Source: an uncultured Lachnospiraceae bacterium (lineage in GTDB: Bacteria; Bacillota_A; Clostridia; Lachnospirales; Lachnospiraceae). Taken from it: a DNA stretch of 17,242 nucleotides. Both the position numbers and the translations under genes were made by a program. The notes below the pieces were generated by a model. That model saw only the letters and a list, made by a program, of their open reading frames with translations, had not been told where the DNA came from and ran no database searches. The first letter of the stretch is position 1, and the number at the start of each line of letters is the position of its first letter. Of the stretch, positions 1 through 6,900 are shown in pieces. The DNA is taken from NCBI GenBank assembly GCA_910585855.1, contig CAJUGZ010000056.1:1-17242 (forward strand), read 5' to 3'.

Positions 1-26
1 AGAAGTCAAGAACTTCTAACTTTTTT
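1..26 (+). terminator. Possible terminator of a gene left of the window
   Basis: A short hairpin (AGAAGT at 1-6, ACTTCT at 12-17, 5-base loop) is followed by AAC and six T. The stem is only 6 bp and is cut by the window edge, so it may be longer. If real, it ends a rightward transcript entering from the left. The A/T-rich stretch 27-282 then shows no convincing gene apart from the doubtful peptide at 223. Confidence 0.35.
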
Positions 27-177
27 CCAAAGTCACTGCAGTCTGCCTAGGGTTTCGCACCTGACTGTTTCTTGATTCCGAAAGAAATAAAAAAGCTTGA
101 AAATGTTTAGATAGAAAATAGGATTTAAGAAGGATAGATAATTGGTTTTGTGGTTCTTTTTTGACAAAAGTTGCTCT

Positions 178-196
178 TAAAATGTTGCATTTTTTT
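178..196 (+). repeat. Third copy of the recombination-site right arm (half-site)
   Basis: Nineteen bases here are identical to 298-316, which is the right arm of the left recombination site plus its T-rich flank. The expected left arm (about 163-172) matches the site arm at only about 6 of 10 positions and the 7-bp core differs. It therefore looks like a decayed site or an accessory half-site rather than an active crossover site. Confidence 0.6.
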
Positions 197-222
197 TAAT
201 GGTGATTTTGGGGAGAAATGTT

Positions 223-297
223 ATGGCTTTTTTGAAAAAGCGCAGAAAATCTGGGTTTTATAGGTATAAAAAAAGAAAAAAATGCAACACTTGTTAA
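223..297 (+). CDS. Possible 24-aa basic peptide
   Basis: An ATG at 223 follows a GGGGAG ribosome-binding-like sequence (210-215) and opens 24 codons ending in TAA at 295-297. The product would be very rich in Lys and Arg (MAFLKKRRKSGF...) with two Cys near the end. The stop codon lies inside the left recombination site, upstream of or within its core, so inversion would not change the peptide. No family is recognised. Short A-rich open frames arise by chance in such DNA, so this is weakly supported. Confidence 0.2.
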   Translation: MAFLKKRRKSGFYRYKKRKKCNTC

Positions 298-309
298 TAA
301 AATGTTGCA
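283..309 (+). repeat. Left recombination site of the invertible segment
   Basis: The 27-bp site has a left arm TGCAACACTT, a core GTTAATA and a right arm AAATGTTGCA. The arms are inverted relative to each other around a 7-bp core, the usual layout of a tyrosine-recombinase crossover site. The reverse complement of 1424-1450 matches it at 25 of 27 bases; the only differences are the outermost base at each end. The cores are identical, as strand exchange requires. Because the two sites are inverted, recombination should flip the DNA between them. Confidence 0.85.
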
Positions 310-328
310 TTTTTTTCTTACACTTTTT

Positions 329-355
329 ATATCGGTGCTTTCCTAAAATACTTTA
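329..355 (-). promoter_or_regulatory. Sigma-28 (FliA/SigD) flagellar promoter, facing out of the left end
   Basis: Read on the minus strand, TAAA (355-352) is followed by exactly 15 bases and then ACCGATAT (336-329). The B. subtilis SigD consensus is TAAA-N15-GCCGATAT, so all positions but one match. The start point would be near 322, about 12 bp from the left recombination site, and transcription would leave the segment leftward. In the present orientation it feeds 1-282, where I see no minus-strand gene. In the inverted orientation it would feed csrA and flagellin with a leader of about 128 nt. Confidence 0.8.
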
Positions 356-400
356 TAGTCTTCCAAATTTTTTTTTAAAATTTCTTTTTTCGAGTTTTTT

Positions 401-500
401 GGATTTCTTGCTTTTGCTGAGTATTTTCTCGTAGCGGACACATAAGATGTTAAAATATAGTGTCTAAGTACTGACGGTAAATGATGACCCTGCATAGACC
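401..500 (-). repeat. Structured repeat element, degenerate copy C
   Basis: On the minus strand this matches the intact copies at 631-780 and 7100-7262: GGTCTATGCAGGGTCATCAT, then the apical hairpin zone, then CTTATGTGTCCGCTACGAG. A 20-bp stretch (428-447) is a perfect inverted repeat of 701-720 in copy B. The outer right arm has been replaced by A/T-rich sequence, the apical hairpin pairs poorly, and the GNRA loop is AAAA. This copy is probably decayed. It lies between the sigma-28 promoter and copy B inside the invertible segment. Confidence 0.7.
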
Positions 501-630
501 TTTTTTCGCTTCCTTTTAAATATAAGTGACGTTTGTATATATTATTTGAAAATGTAAGTTACAGAAAGGTATTCAAAATCATATGATAGCAGATATTTCA
601 CTATTTTAATTTTTTTGTCTGGAGTACACA

Positions 631-780
631 GCCGGAAGCCGAATGATGTTCTATGCAGGGTTATCATTTCCCGTCGGCACTTAGACGCTGTATTTTAGCG
701 TCTTATGTGTCCGCTACGAGGAAATGCTAAGCGAAAGCGAACCCGGAATAGAACATCATTCGGCTTTCGGCGTTCTCCTG
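631..780 (+). repeat. Structured repeat / candidate ncRNA element, intact copy B
   Basis: Outer arms 631-654 and 748-771 pair over 24 bp with a single G-U pair. Inside are GGGT/ACCC, CATTTCC (665-671) with GGAAATG (720-726), an apical hairpin AGACGCT/AGCGTCT (683-689, 697-703) and a small GC-GAAA-GC hairpin (731-738). The tail GGCGTTCTCC abuts the recombinase stop codon. Compared with copy A (7100-7262), the single-stranded parts are conserved while the outer and apical stems differ in sequence but keep pairing. This suggests an RNA read on this strand. I do not recognise a named family. Confidence 0.75.
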
Positions 781-1371
781 TTATAAAGAAATTTTTAAAT
801 AAACTTCATCCCGTTCTTCTTGTTCAATACTTAAATAACGTTTTGTAATATTGTAAGAAGAATGGTTGTAGAGATCCATTAAAAGGGCAGGGGGAGTTCC
901 TTGTTTCCATGCATGGTAGCCAAAAGTTTTTCTTAGAGAATGACAGCTAATATGTTCATTTAATCCAGTAGCTTTGGCAGCGGTACAGACAATTCGATAG
1001 GCTTGTGAACGGCTGATATGCTCTTTTTTTCCTTTTTGGCTTAGAAATAAGTATTGCTCTTTTGTATAGCAGTTTCCCTGAAATGAAAAGGCAAGATAGT
1101 TTTTTAGAGTGGTGCAGACAGAACGGTTTAGTGCGATCGAGCGGGGCTTTCCGGTTTTTTGTTCGATGATGTTTAGGTGTTTTTTGATCGTTTTCGTTCG
1201 TTCATCATAGGTATCTTTCCATTTTAATGTTAAAAGATCGGAGATACGGAGTGCGGTATTAAGACCTAGTATAATTAATGTATAGTTTCTAGGGTTAGGT
1301 TTTTGCAGAGAATAGTAGTTTTTAAATTGGTTTAAAGCATCTTTGCTTTTAATGGGTTGAGTAGTACTCAT
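781..1371 (-). CDS. Tyrosine site-specific recombinase (inversion switch)
   Basis: This 196-aa protein is the size of the FimB/FimE invertases, so it is a nearly bare catalytic domain without the usual N-terminal core-binding domain of long integrases. The active-site set can be read off: Arg42 (TALRISDLL), a Lys in QKTGK (72-75), His144 and Arg147 (HSLRKTFG), His170 (NHSS) and the nucleophile Tyr179 (KRYLSI). It cuts and rejoins DNA through a 3'-phosphotyrosine. Start: the ATG at 1371 has GGAGG eight bases upstream. It lies between two inverted 27-bp sites, so the likely job is to invert the segment that contains it. The HSLRKTFGYH...NHSS wording also occurs in small integrases of Firmicutes plasmids and phages, so a mobile-element origin is possible. 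No excision partner is visible. Confidence 0.9.
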   Translation of the reverse strand: MSTTQPIKSKDALNQFKNYYSLQKPNPRNYTLIILGLNTALRISDLLTLKWKDTYDERTKTIKKHLNIIEQKTGKPRSIALNRSVCTTLKNYLAFSFQGNCYTKEQYLFLSQKGKKEHISRSQAYRIVCTAAKATGLNEHISCHSLRKTFGYHAWKQGTPPALLMDLYNHSSYNITKRYLSIEQEERDEVYLKISL

Positions 1372-1416
1372 GATTTTTTCCTCCAGTTTCCTTGGTTTCG
1401 GCTAAGCCGTTCTTTT

Positions 1417-1445
1417 ATTATAACGCAACATTTTATTAACAAGTG
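1417..1445 (-). promoter_or_regulatory. Possible recombinase promoter overlapping the right site
   Basis: On the minus strand a perfect TATAAT (1422-1417) lies about 45 bases before the recombinase start. The -35 region at 17-bp spacing (1445-1440, CACTTG) falls inside the recombination site and is a poor match. Since the site sequence is retained on inversion and the -10 lies within the segment, this promoter would be re-formed in both orientations. Recombinase bound at the site could repress it. The assignment rests mainly on the -10. Confidence 0.4.
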
Positions 1446-1450
1446 TTGCG
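1424..1450 (-). repeat. Right recombination site of the invertible segment
   Basis: The sequence reads CGCAACATTT, core TATTAAC, AAGTGTTGCG. Its reverse complement equals the left site (283-309) except for the outermost base at each end, and the 7-bp core is identical. It lies 88 bp upstream of the csrA start codon, so any promoter brought next to it by inversion would read into csrA. Confidence 0.85.
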
Positions 1451-1521
1451 TTTCTAGATTTATTTGGTGATAGATAGAATGGTTTCCTTTTTGGGCGAAA
1501 AAGGAAGACAGATGTTTGGGA

Positions 1522-1533
1522 AAACAGGGAGGT
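1522..1533 (+). promoter_or_regulatory. Putative CsrA-binding site over the csrA ribosome binding site
   Basis: AAACAGGGAGGT matches 10 of 12 positions of the CsrA/RsmA RNA consensus RUACARGGAUGU, including the ACARGGA core. It contains the Shine-Dalgarno sequence (GGGAGG, 1527-1532). CsrA bound here would block its own translation. A stem of about nine base pairs just upstream (CCTTTTT / AAAAAGG around 1486-1506) may help to present it. CsrA autoregulation is known in other bacteria; here it is inferred. Confidence 0.5.
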
Positions 1534-1538
1534 TTTCT

Positions 1539-1787
1539 ATGTTAAGACTGACATTGAGTACGGAAGAATATTTAATGATAGGTGATAATATTAAGATTGT
1601 ATTTTTAGGGGGAAGCAAAAGCCATCTTCGGATTATGATTGATGCACCAAAGGAAATTGGTGTGGTAAGAAGTAAAGTGATTAAGAATCATACGGTTGAT
1701 TCGGAAATGAGAGATGCACTTCCGACCTATTATGCAGAACCGGAACTGGCAGAGCGGTTTCGAAAGAAAAAGAACAGTCTGACATAG
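1539..1787 (+). CDS. csrA: CsrA-type translational regulator
   Basis: The 82-aa product carries the CsrA signature: an N-terminal beta strand (MLRLTLSTEEYLMIGDNIKI), then FLGGSKSHLRIMIDAPKEIGVVRSKV, matching canonical IGxxIxI...RIGIDAPKxVxVxRxE. CsrA dimers bind GGA motifs in mRNA leaders and block ribosome access. In B. subtilis CsrA represses flagellin (hag) translation and is held off by FliW. The ATG at 1539 is chosen because GGGAGG lies six bases upstream and the protein then begins exactly at the family's start; an upstream TTG at 1464 in the same frame lacks support. The tail after residue 50 is somewhat longer than usual and Lys/Arg-rich. csrA is the first gene downstream of the switch, and flagellin follows after about 270 bp. 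No fliW is in the window. Confidence 0.88.
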   Translation: MLRLTLSTEEYLMIGDNIKIVFLGGSKSHLRIMIDAPKEIGVVRSKVIKNHTVDSEMRDALPTYYAEPELAERFRKKKNSLT

Positions 1788-1981
1788 TTATTATCACCAA
1801 GAACGATTCGTTAATAACCGAAAGCAGTCCGCAGAAACGGGCCCGAAAGCGGGATGTGGATCGGATTATTAAACCGGAAGGGAAGCCAAGGACAGAGAGT
1901 TTTGTTTTGGCAGAAATTCGGGATAGAACAATTATATTGGAAAACGGTAAAATTTTTTATCGGGGCGGCAAATGGAGTTGA
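1784..1981 (+). CDS. Open frame without a standard start after csrA (possible small gene, frameshift product or remnant)
   Basis: In the -1 frame relative to csrA a protein-like reading frame crosses the csrA stop and runs to TGA at 1979-1981, encoding IVIITKNDSLITESSPQ and ending ENGKIFYRGGKWS. It is open upstream to about 1705 but has no ATG, GTG or TTG until a GTG at 1856, which would leave 41 residues and has only a weak ribosome binding site. Options are a -1 shift in the A-rich run near the csrA end (1762-1775), a non-standard ATT start at 1790, a decayed gene, or chance. The product is not recognised. Confidence 0.3.
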   Translation: MVIITKNDSLITESSPQKRARKRDVDRIIKPEGKPRTESFVLAEIRDRTIILENGKIFYRGGKWS

Positions 1982-2003
1982 CCGCTTGACAGGCAAACGG
2001 CAG

Positions 2004-2048
2004 AGGGAAAAACCATAATCCCTGAAAAGAGCCGCATTACAAGGAGGT
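2004..2048 (+). promoter_or_regulatory. Flagellin leader with putative CsrA site over the ribosome binding site
   Basis: TTACAAGGAGGT (2037-2048) matches 10 of 12 positions of the CsrA consensus and includes the flagellin Shine-Dalgarno AGGAGG (2042-2047, eight bases from the ATG). A small hairpin upstream (AGGGA 2004-2008 with TCCCT 2019-2023) carries a second GGA. The two-site layout resembles the B. subtilis hag leader, where CsrA binds one upstream site and one over the Shine-Dalgarno. Repression here is inferred. Confidence 0.55.
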
Positions 2049-2055
2049 AAATGGT

Positions 2056-3840
2056 ATGGTAGTACAACACAATTTAATGGCAATGAATTCAAATCGTATG
2101 TTAGGTATGACGTCAAAGGCACAGGCAAAATCGACCGAGAAATTATCGTCTGGTTATAAGATTAACCGTGCAGCCGATGATGCAGCCGGATTGGCAATTT
2201 CTGAAAAGATGAGAAAGCAGATTCGTGGACTGACACAGGCTTCTGCTAATGCACAGGATGGAATTAGTGCAGTACAGACAGCAGAAGGTGCTTTAACAGA
2301 AGTGCATGATATGCTGCAAAGAATGAATGAGCTTTCAGTAAAGGCTGGAAACGGTACAATGTCAGAGTCGGATCGGCAGTCGATACAGGATGAGATCGAT
2401 CAGCTGATTACAGAAATTGATCGTGTATCCGAAACAACGAAGTTTAATGAAACTTATTTATTAAAAGGTTCGGGAAAGAGTAAGAGTGCTGGAGAAGTAA
2501 GCGGGCATATTGGAAATACCGCAAGCAGTGCAGATAAACTTGTGGATGGAATCGTTACAGGCGCAAAAGGGAATATTTTTAAAGGTACTTTGAGCTCGGA
2601 TGATACAATTAAACTGGATGCTGGAACAGAAGATACAGCAACAATTACGTATTTGGATGAAGAAGGGAATAGAAGAACAAAAGATATTACCTTTAAAGCA
2701 GGTTCTGATACTGAAAAAACAGCGAAGAATATTGCAGATGCTATTAATGAAGATGAAACTCTTAAGAAAATTTTCAAAGCAACTAGCAATGCATCAGGAG
2801 AATTAAGTGTAGAGTCAAAACTGGATGGAACAGAAACAGATAGTACAAAAAATATTGTGACTCAGATTGAATTTGCATCTGCATTAAATAGTGCAGCAAC
2901 AAGATTAAATAAGTTTGATGGAAATGAAACTACTATTTCTGCTGTAGGAGAATCCTATGGTATTCAGATTGGAAAATTAGCTGATGTAACTGGAACTGCT
3001 GCAGGTACTGCAAGTGTACAGTTTACATCGGATGATTCTTTGAAAGATGGTAATTCTATTACTGTTAATGGAAAAACATATACCTTTGATACAGGTAAAA
3101 ATGCTAGTTCGGATGCAAATACTTTTAAAACATTGGATGATTTAAAGAAACTTCTTGGAAATGACTATGAGGTGGATGTACAGGTTGTAGGTACTAAAGT
3201 AACTACTAGTTATGCTTCTTCAAAGGTAACAGATATAAGTGAAGAGGAATATGTGGATACTCTTAGCAGTACTGCAGGAACAGTAAACTTTGCTTCTATA
3301 TCAGCTAGTCATTTTGCAGATGGTTTGAAAGTAGCGCAAGCGGACACATCAAATGGGGTAGATATAGATTATAAAGATTTGAAATTGGTGATAAATATCA
3401 GGGAAGTAAGTAAGATCGATCAAGAACCGGATAATATGAACTTCAGTCTTCAGGTAGGTGCAGATACTACGGAGGAAAATAAGATTTCTGTAGATATTCA
3501 GTCTATGAGTGCCAAGAGTCTTGGAATTGATAAGGTAAGTGTAACAGGAAAAGATTCTACTAATGCAGATAAGGCAGTGAATACGATTGCAGATGCGATT
3601 GCACAGGTTTCAAAACAGCGGTCGGCTTTGGGAGCGATTCAGAATCGACTGGAACACACCATTAATAACTTGGATAATGTAGTAGAGAATACCACAAGTG
3701 CAGAATCTGCAATTCGTGATACTGATATGGCAACCGAGATGGTGAAATATTCCAATAATAATATTCTTACACAGGCAGGTCAGGCAATGTTGGCACAGGC
3801 TAATCAATCCAATCAGGGTGTACTTTCTCTTCTTGGTTAG
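2056..3840 (+). CDS. fliC: Flagellin (flagellar filament subunit)
   Basis: The 594-aa protein is secreted through the flagellar type III apparatus and polymerises into the filament. Conserved D0/D1 segments occupy about 1-140 (MVVQHNLMAMNSNRM, KLSSGYKINRAADDAAG) and 505-594 (SAIRDTDMATEMVKYS...NQGVLSLLG). The middle 150-500 is a Ser/Thr-rich variable domain much larger than in minimal flagellins of about 275 aa. The D1 TLR5 epitope is kept: LQRMNEL (87-93) with Arg89 and Leu93, and Glu113, matching Salmonella Arg90, Leu94 and Glu114 shifted by one. The N-terminus strongly resembles immunodominant Lachnospiraceae flagellins (CBir1-like). The ATG at 2056 has AGGAGG at eight bases. No sigma-28 promoter precedes it directly, so it probably depends on transcription through csrA from the invertible promoter. 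The symbol hag would be equally apt. Confidence 0.96.
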   Translation: MVVQHNLMAMNSNRMLGMTSKAQAKSTEKLSSGYKINRAADDAAGLAISEKMRKQIRGLTQASANAQDGISAVQTAEGALTEVHDMLQRMNELSVKAGNGTMSESDRQSIQDEIDQLITEIDRVSETTKFNETYLLKGSGKSKSAGEVSGHIGNTASSADKLVDGIVTGAKGNIFKGTLSSDDTIKLDAGTEDTATITYLDEEGNRRTKDITFKAGSDTEKTAKNIADAINEDETLKKIFKATSNASGELSVESKLDGTETDSTKNIVTQIEFASALNSAATRLNKFDGNETTISAVGESYGIQIGKLADVTGTAAGTASVQFTSDDSLKDGNSITVNGKTYTFDTGKNASSDANTFKTLDDLKKLLGNDYEVDVQVVGTKVTTSYASSKVTDISEEEYVDTLSSTAGTVNFASISASHFADGLKVAQADTSNGVDIDYKDLKLVINIREVSKIDQEPDNMNFSLQVGADTTEENKISVDIQSMSAKSLGIDKVSVTGKDSTNADKAVNTIADAIAQVSKQRSALGAIQNRLEHTINNLDNVVENTTSAESAIRDTDMATEMVKYSNNNILTQAGQAMLAQANQSNQGVLSLLG

Positions 3841-3874
3841 TAAAATAACTGTAATGGGATATATGATTGATGGT

Positions 3875-3907
3875 TCGTGGGGACAGAAATGTCCTCACGA
3901 TTTTTTT
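3875..3907 (+). terminator. Rho-independent terminator after flagellin
   Basis: An 11-bp stem (TCGTGGGGACA 3875-3885 with TGTCCTCACGA 3890-3900, one G-U pair) closed by a GAAA loop is followed by seven T (3901-3907). It lies 35 bp after the flagellin stop and 31 bp before the next start codon. It should end most flagellin transcripts, leaving the downstream modification gene to read-through or a promoter I cannot identify. Confidence 0.88.
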
Positions 3908-3937
3908 AGTCATAAAATAAGAAAGAGGAGAAAAGTT

Positions 3938-6900
3938 ATGATGATATTAAAAAAGGATGAAACTAATCGAGTATTAGGAAAAAAGTCGCAGACTTGCCGG
4001 ATTTGTGGAGAAAAGGGGAATTTTGATACCTATTTAGTGCAGGAAATGATGCAGGGAACAAGGGAAGAATTTGAATATTTTGTTTGTGACCGATGCCAGT
4101 GTCTGCAGATTGCAGAAATACCAGAAAATTTAGGGGATTATTATGGAGAAAATTACTATTCTTTTCAGGTAGCGGAGAATCCAGATCTAAAGTTTGAAAA
4201 GCCTGTTTTCAAGCAAACCAAAGTGTTAGATGTTGGATGTGGAGGAGGAGCATGGCTGCTGCAGAAGGCAATGGAGGGTTGGGGAAATCTGTATGGCTGT
4301 GATCCTTTTTTAGAGAAAGACCGTCATTTTGGACAGAGGGTTACGATTCGGAATTGTTCGATTCATGAAATGGAAGGAGATGCTACCTTTGATATTATTC
4401 ATATGAGTGATTCTTTTGAACACATGACCGATCCGTTAGAAGTACTGAAAAGTGTTCGTCGTCTGTTGAAATCGGATGGATATTTATATATGTCTATTCC
4501 AACCTATCCCAATATTGCTTTTGAACAGTTTGGTACACATTGGTATCAACTGGATGCTCCCAGACATATTTTTTTACATTCAAAAAAAAGTTTGGAGTGG
4601 CTTGCAAAAGCTAGCGGTATGATGGTTTCCAATATTCACTATAATTCTAATACAAGTCAGTTTATCCGTTCTTATTTTTATCAGCATGGAGTTTCATTTT
4701 TTGAACAAGAAAAATTGGTAAGCCAGTACTTCAGAGAGAAGGAGTATAAAAGGTTAGAGAAAGAGGCGAATATTTGGAATGAAAAGGAATATGGCGATCA
4801 TATGGAAGTTTACTGGCAGAAAAATAATGCTGTTTCAATAGAAACTGGAACGAATGTAATTTTTCAAAAATTTTCTGGAACAGAAAATAAACGTTTATTT
4901 CCTTATCCGCCGCTTTATCGAGAACCTAATACGGATTATATTTGTTTTACGGATAATGCAAACGTATATTCTTCTGATTGGAAAATAGAAATGGTCGATT
5001 CTTTAGAGGAGGCTGATTTTGAGTCGTATTTGGAACAATATGAAAATCGCTGGGAATTAGAACCGGAACAGATACAAATGGGACCTTTATTTGCTTCTCA
5101 TATAGGAGAAAATTTCCTTACCGTGCCTGCATTAGATACCCTGCCTCTTGTAAAAAAATTGGATTTAGAGAAATTTGCATCAACAGCCGATTCAGAAGGA
5201 AACTATATCTATCGAAAAAATCCGGTTTATCAAAAAGGAAAATATAATGGAAGACCACTGCTTCTTACGATTGGAGTACCTGTTAGTAATCAAATCAGTA
5301 CCATAGATCGGTGTTTATCTCATATTAAACCATTATTGGATCAATTAGATTCCGAACTGATTGCGATCGATACAGGAAGTACGGATGGCACGATAGAGGT
5401 TTGTAAAAGCTATGGAGCAAGAGTGATTTCTCATCCATGGTGTGATAATATGTCTGCTGTAAGAAATGAGGGAATTTATCATGCAAAGGGGCAGTGGTAT
5501 CTGTCGATTGATGATGATGAGTGGTTTGAAGATGTAGATGATATTCTGAAATTTTTTAAGCAGGGGATTTATCGAAAGTTTAATATGGCAAATTATATTC
5601 AAAGAAATTATACAAATTCAAAGGGAACTCTATTTGAAGATTTTCATACTTTAAGAATGGCGGAGATTACACCGGAACTTCATTTTGAGGGACGGATTCA
5701 TGATGCACTGGTAAGAAAAGGAGGATTTAAAATTTGTATGCTGAATTCTTATGCTCATCATTATGGGTTTGTAGCAGATCAGCCAAAAAAGAGAAAAGAA
5801 AAGTTTATGCGAAATACATCTATTTTATTATATGATATTTATGAATATCCAGAGAATTATCGCTATTTGTTTCAACTGGCAAATGAATATAGTGTGATTG
5901 GCTTAAAAAAGATATCAGTGGAGTTATTTGCACAGGTCATTGCGTTAGCAAGAGTAGTGGGGAATGGTCGCCGAGAACATGGGAGTTTGGTAAAACTGTT
6001 TCATGGTTTATATGATATGGGAGATCCAAGGCTTTTTTCATGGATAGAATATTTAAAGGATTTATTTCCTTTATCTACGGCAGAGCAGGCAGGACTGATG
6101 TTTTTACAGGAGGCACTTGCGTTTCAAATGAGAAAGCCGGCAGGAGAAGTATTAAAGTATTATCATTCATATAAAAAACTGCAAAAACAGTATAAGGAAG
6201 ATTCTGATCTTAGTCAATTTCAAACATTTGCAGGACTATCATTAGTGGAACATGACTATTGGATTATGGATGCAAAAGCGGTTGCTTTTTGTTGTTATTT
6301 AAGAGTAGGAGAGGAAGAAAAAGCATTGGAATTGCTGGATCAGATTTCATTGGAAGTAATAGAGAATCGACGGATTGCCGTACTATCGGCTGGATTGTCT
6401 GGAGAAGAGCGGACTTATCAAATCCTCTGTGAGAAATTAACAGCGATACGGTGGGAGGAATGGAGTGAGGAAATCTTAGATGCTTTTGTTGTAAGTTTTT
6501 CAACATTTGGAATTTATCAGCAGCAGGCAGAACGGTTTCCAGATTTATTAGTTCGAATCAGTGTTCCTTCTATTCTTTCATGGATACAACAATCAGAAAT
6601 AAGAAGGAAAGGAAAGATTGGTATGTATCTGTTTAAATATGCAATGGAATGTGAAATAGGAAATGAGAATCCCATACAGGAACTCTGTCTTTGTGCATGG
6701 ATTTTAAAAGAAGAATACATAAAAAGGCGAAACGATCCAAACAGCAAAGAGATCTTATATCGGTATGTAACTGTATTTGGCGTATTTGCGGAACGGTATT
6801 ATAATCTGGATTGTTTAATTGATGCAGACAGTCATGTAGTACCACCAGATATCTGTGCTATTTATCGAATGGCAGTGGTGCTGGCAGACGGAACGGCAAC

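Larger units (their letters stand above)
310..1423. mobile_element. Predicted invertible DNA segment (flagellin phase switch)
   Basis: This 1114-bp segment is bounded by the inverted 27-bp sites at 283-309 and 1424-1450. It contains its own tyrosine recombinase gene (781-1371, minus strand), an outward-facing sigma-28 promoter close to the left site (329-355, minus strand) and two inverted copies of a structured repeat (401-500 and 631-780). In the orientation shown, the promoter fires leftward, away from csrA and flagellin. On inversion, position x maps to 1733-x, so the promoter would sit at about 1378-1404 facing csrA at 1539. Tyrosine-recombinase inversions of promoters are established for fimA in E. 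coli and for flagellar genes in C. difficile. This particular arrangement is inferred from sequence alone. Confidence 0.82.

Noticed and set aside
161..190. Promoter TTGACA at 161 driving the 24-aa frame
   Set aside because: No -10-like hexamer occurs at 16-18 bp spacing.
401..780. CRISPR array
   Set aside because: Only two long, inverted, unequal copies occur; there are no regularly spaced short direct repeats and no cas genes.
310..1423. Integrated phage or transposon defined by the tyrosine recombinase
   Set aside because: No cargo, excisionase, tRNA target or direct-repeat attachment sites are present. The flanking sites are inverted, which predicts inversion and not excision.
1762..1776. 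Canonical -1 frameshift heptamer in csrA
   Set aside because: The A-rich run does not form X-XXY-YYZ in the csrA frame; the candidate slips would re-pair Lys tRNA with GAA. It is kept only as a possibility in the findings.
1981..2019. Sigma-A promoter for flagellin using TTGACA at 1986
   Set aside because: The nearest -10-like CATAAT is 22 bp away, too far for a normal spacer, and nothing at 16-18 bp fits.
1811..2128. Minus-strand open frame across the flagellin start
   Set aside because: It is antisense to the flagellin leader and conserved N-terminus and has no recognisable domain or ribosome binding site.
3818..3937. N-terminal extension of the methyltransferase-glycosyltransferase back into flagellin
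   Set aside because: It would start inside the flagellin end, cross the terminator and lack a ribosome binding site. The ATG at 3938 has AGAGGAG at good spacing.
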